Below are positions 6,752 to 7,678 of a DNA stretch of 7,678 nucleotides, piece after piece. This stretch comes from JAXDLH01 sp034666705 (lineage in GTDB: Bacteria > Chloroflexota > UBA6077 > SHYK01): assembly GCA_034666705.1 (NCBI GenBank), contig JAXDLH010000204.1, positions 1 through 7,678 on the forward strand, in the 5' to 3' direction. The notes beneath the pieces were generated by a model. The model was not told the DNA's origin, ran no database searches, and worked only from the letters and a program-made list of their open reading frames with translations. Both the position numbers and the translations under genes were made by a program. Numbering within the stretch: the first letter of the stretch is position 1; every line of letters starts with the position of its first letter.

Positions 6752-6902
6752 AACGTCCTTCAGGGCAAGGTGAGTCTGCGAAAGCAGGCAATTCCTGACC
6801 GGCGGTAGCCCGCTTTTGCGGGGAGCCCGCGAGCCGCTGTTCGCAGTGGCAGATCTGGTTCGAAGCCAGAGCCGACGGTACAGTCCGGATGGAAGAAGGC
6901 GC
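6752..6902 (+). promoter_or_regulatory. FMN riboswitch aptamer (RFN element)
   Basis: The conserved RFN blocks appear in order: CTTCAGGGCAAGGTGAG, CAATTCCTGACCGGCGGTA, AGCCCGCGAGCC, AGATCTGGTTCGAAGCCAGA, GCCGACGGTACAGTCCGGAT and GGAAGAAGG. P1 pairs CCTTC (6757-6761) with GAAGG (6895-6899). A variable hairpin CCCGC-TTTT-GCGGG follows the GGCGGTA block. A second helix, GCCGCTG with a TTCG loop and CAGTGGC, follows CCCGCGA. The last helix is CTGG/CCAG. FMN binding is expected to stabilise P1 and so release the downstream terminator. The position directly before ribD agrees with feedback control of riboflavin synthesis. An extra hairpin sits inside the L2 loop. Confidence 0.97.
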
Positions 6903-6941
6903 GCGGCGTCGCACTGTGCGACTTGGGGGATGTGTGCCTTC
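6895..6941 (+). promoter_or_regulatory. Predicted antiterminator of the FMN riboswitch
   Basis: The 3' strand of P1 and its extension (6895-6905, GAAGGCGCGCG) can pair over 11 positions with 6931-6941 (TGTGTGCCTTC), using three G-U wobbles. The enclosed loop holds a smaller stem, GTCGCA (6908-6913) with TGCGAC (6917-6922). Forming this structure destroys P1 and captures both arms of the terminator, giving the FMN-free ON state. The pairing was derived by eye, with no energy calculation. Confidence 0.7.
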
Positions 6942-6954
6942 GAGTCGTTTTTTT
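6919..6954 (+). terminator. Intrinsic terminator of the FMN riboswitch
   Basis: CGACTTGGGGG (6919-6929) pairs with CCTTCGAGTCG (6937-6947) across a seven-base loop ATGTGTG. The 11-bp stem includes three G-U pairs and is followed at once by seven T residues (6948-6954). It is a canonical rho-independent terminator 21 nt before the ribD GTG. Its right arm overlaps the antiterminator's 3' strand, so the two are mutually exclusive. Confidence 0.88.
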
Positions 6955-6975
6955 GTTGGGGCAAGTGCGACGACC

Positions 6976-7678
6976 GTGGACTACATGACCCGTGCTCTCG
7001 AGCTGGCGGAACGCGCGTTGGGCTGGTGCAGCCCGAACCCCGCCGTGGGCGCCGTCCTGATGCGGGACGGCGAGATCGTGGGCGAAGGGCGCACCCAGCC
7101 CGTGGGCAACGCACACGCCGAGGTCATGGCGCTGCAGGCTGCGGGTGAGGCCGCGCGCGGCGCGGCGTTGTACGTTACGCTCGAGCCTTGTTCCCATTGG
7201 GGACGGACGCCGCCCTGCACTGACGCACTGATCACCGCGGGCGTTAGCCAGGTCCACATGGCGATGCGCGACCCGAGCCCCTGGGTCGCCGGCACGGGGA
7301 TTGCCGCACTGGAAGCCGCCGGCATCTCCGTTACCGTCGGCGAGCACGAGCGGGCCGCGGCGGATCTCAATGAGGCATATCTCAAATGGGTCGCCTCGAC
7401 GCGACCGTTTGTTACCCTGAAGTACGCGATGACCGCCGACGGCAAGATTGCGACCCGATCCGGGTCGTCATACTGGATCAGCGGCCTCGAAAGCCGGCGC
7501 GTCGTCGCCCGGCTGCGCGCCGCGACGGACGCGGTACTGGTCGGGATTGGCACGGTGCTCGCCGACGACCCACAGCTTACGGCGCGCCCTGGCGAGCTCG
7601 GCGACCTTGACCTCGAGCCAGCCCACCAACCGTTGCGCGTGATTCTCGACTCGCACGGCCGCCTGCCGCGGAGCGCGC
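6976..7678 (+). CDS. ribD: RibD, bifunctional riboflavin deaminase/reductase, 3'-truncated
   Basis: Catalyses two successive steps of riboflavin synthesis in the cytoplasm: deamination of the diaminopyrimidine ribosylamino phosphate, then NADPH reduction of its ribosyl group. The visible 234 residues hold the whole N-terminal CMP/dCMP-deaminase-like domain. They include SPNPAVGAV, zinc ligand H47 and catalytic E49 in NAHAEVMAL, and zinc ligands C72 and C81 in LEPCSHWGRTPPC. The first part of the reductase domain follows: MTADGKIATRSGSSYWISG and VGIGTVLADDPQLTAR. About 120-140 C-terminal residues lie beyond the window. The start is taken as GTG 6976 because MDYMTRALELA matches the family N-terminus; ATG 6985 is the alternative. 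The Shine-Dalgarno is poor: only GGGG at 6957-6960, 15 nt away. Expression is controlled by the FMN riboswitch directly upstream. Confidence 0.96.
   Translation, partial: MDYMTRALELAERALGWCSPNPAVGAVLMRDGEIVGEGRTQPVGNAHAEVMALQAAGEAARGAALYVTLEPCSHWGRTPPCTDALITAGVSQVHMAMRDPSPWVAGTGIAALEAAGISVTVGEHERAAADLNEAYLKWVASTRPFVTLKYAMTADGKIATRSGSSYWISGLESRRVVARLRAATDAVLVGIGTVLADDPQLTARPGELGDLDLEPAHQPLRVILDSHGRLPRSA

Noticed and set aside
6816..7148. A 110-codon + strand frame beginning inside the FMN aptamer
   Set aside because: It overlaps the conserved aptamer, the terminator and, out of frame, the ribD deaminase domain; it is a chance frame.

Overview
This is a GC-rich (roughly 60-65%) bacterial chromosomal window. 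It carries seven protein genes, two of them cut by the window ends, and one complete riboswitch leader. Taken together, the gene types and style suggest a high-GC, Gram-positive-like or Chloroflexota (Thermomicrobia/Sphaerobacter-like) bacterium: a type II citrate synthase of about 370 residues, a YtfJ/GerW-family protein, a UbiA-like prenyltransferase of the MqnP/ubiA_other type, and a transcription-terminating FMN riboswitch in front of ribD. This placement is inference from gene style; no rRNA or other phylogenetic marker is present.

Layout, left to right. (1) Bases 1-776, +: the 3' part of a UbiA-family polyprenyltransferase, probably for menaquinone. (2) Bases 843-2900, -: a full-length DUF255/YyaL-type protein (thioredoxin-like domain plus alpha/alpha-barrel), convergent with ubiA. 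(3) Bases 3007-4125, +: citrate synthase, divergent from the DUF255 gene across a 106-bp intergenic region and followed by a perfect 16-bp hairpin. (4) Bases 4268-6176, +: a two-gene ABC-2 export operon (ATPase, then six-helix permease, with an 8-bp gene overlap). (5) Bases 6249-6635, -: a small YtfJ/GerW-family protein with a C-terminal membrane segment. (6) Bases 6702-6975, +: a strong sigma-70-type promoter, an FMN aptamer, a predicted antiterminator and an intrinsic terminator. (7) Bases 6976-7678, +: ribD, running off the right edge and presumably opening a riboflavin operon.

The genes are mostly independent housekeeping units: respiratory quinone, TCA-cycle entry, export and flavin synthesis. 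The only clearly coupled sets are the ABC pair and the riboswitch-ribD unit. I see no mobile element, CRISPR array, tRNA or rRNA, and no convincing undescribed multi-gene system. The richest non-coding signal is the FMN riboswitch. Its three mutually exclusive helices (P1, antiterminator, terminator) can be traced base by base, and its L2 loop appears to carry an inserted hairpin.
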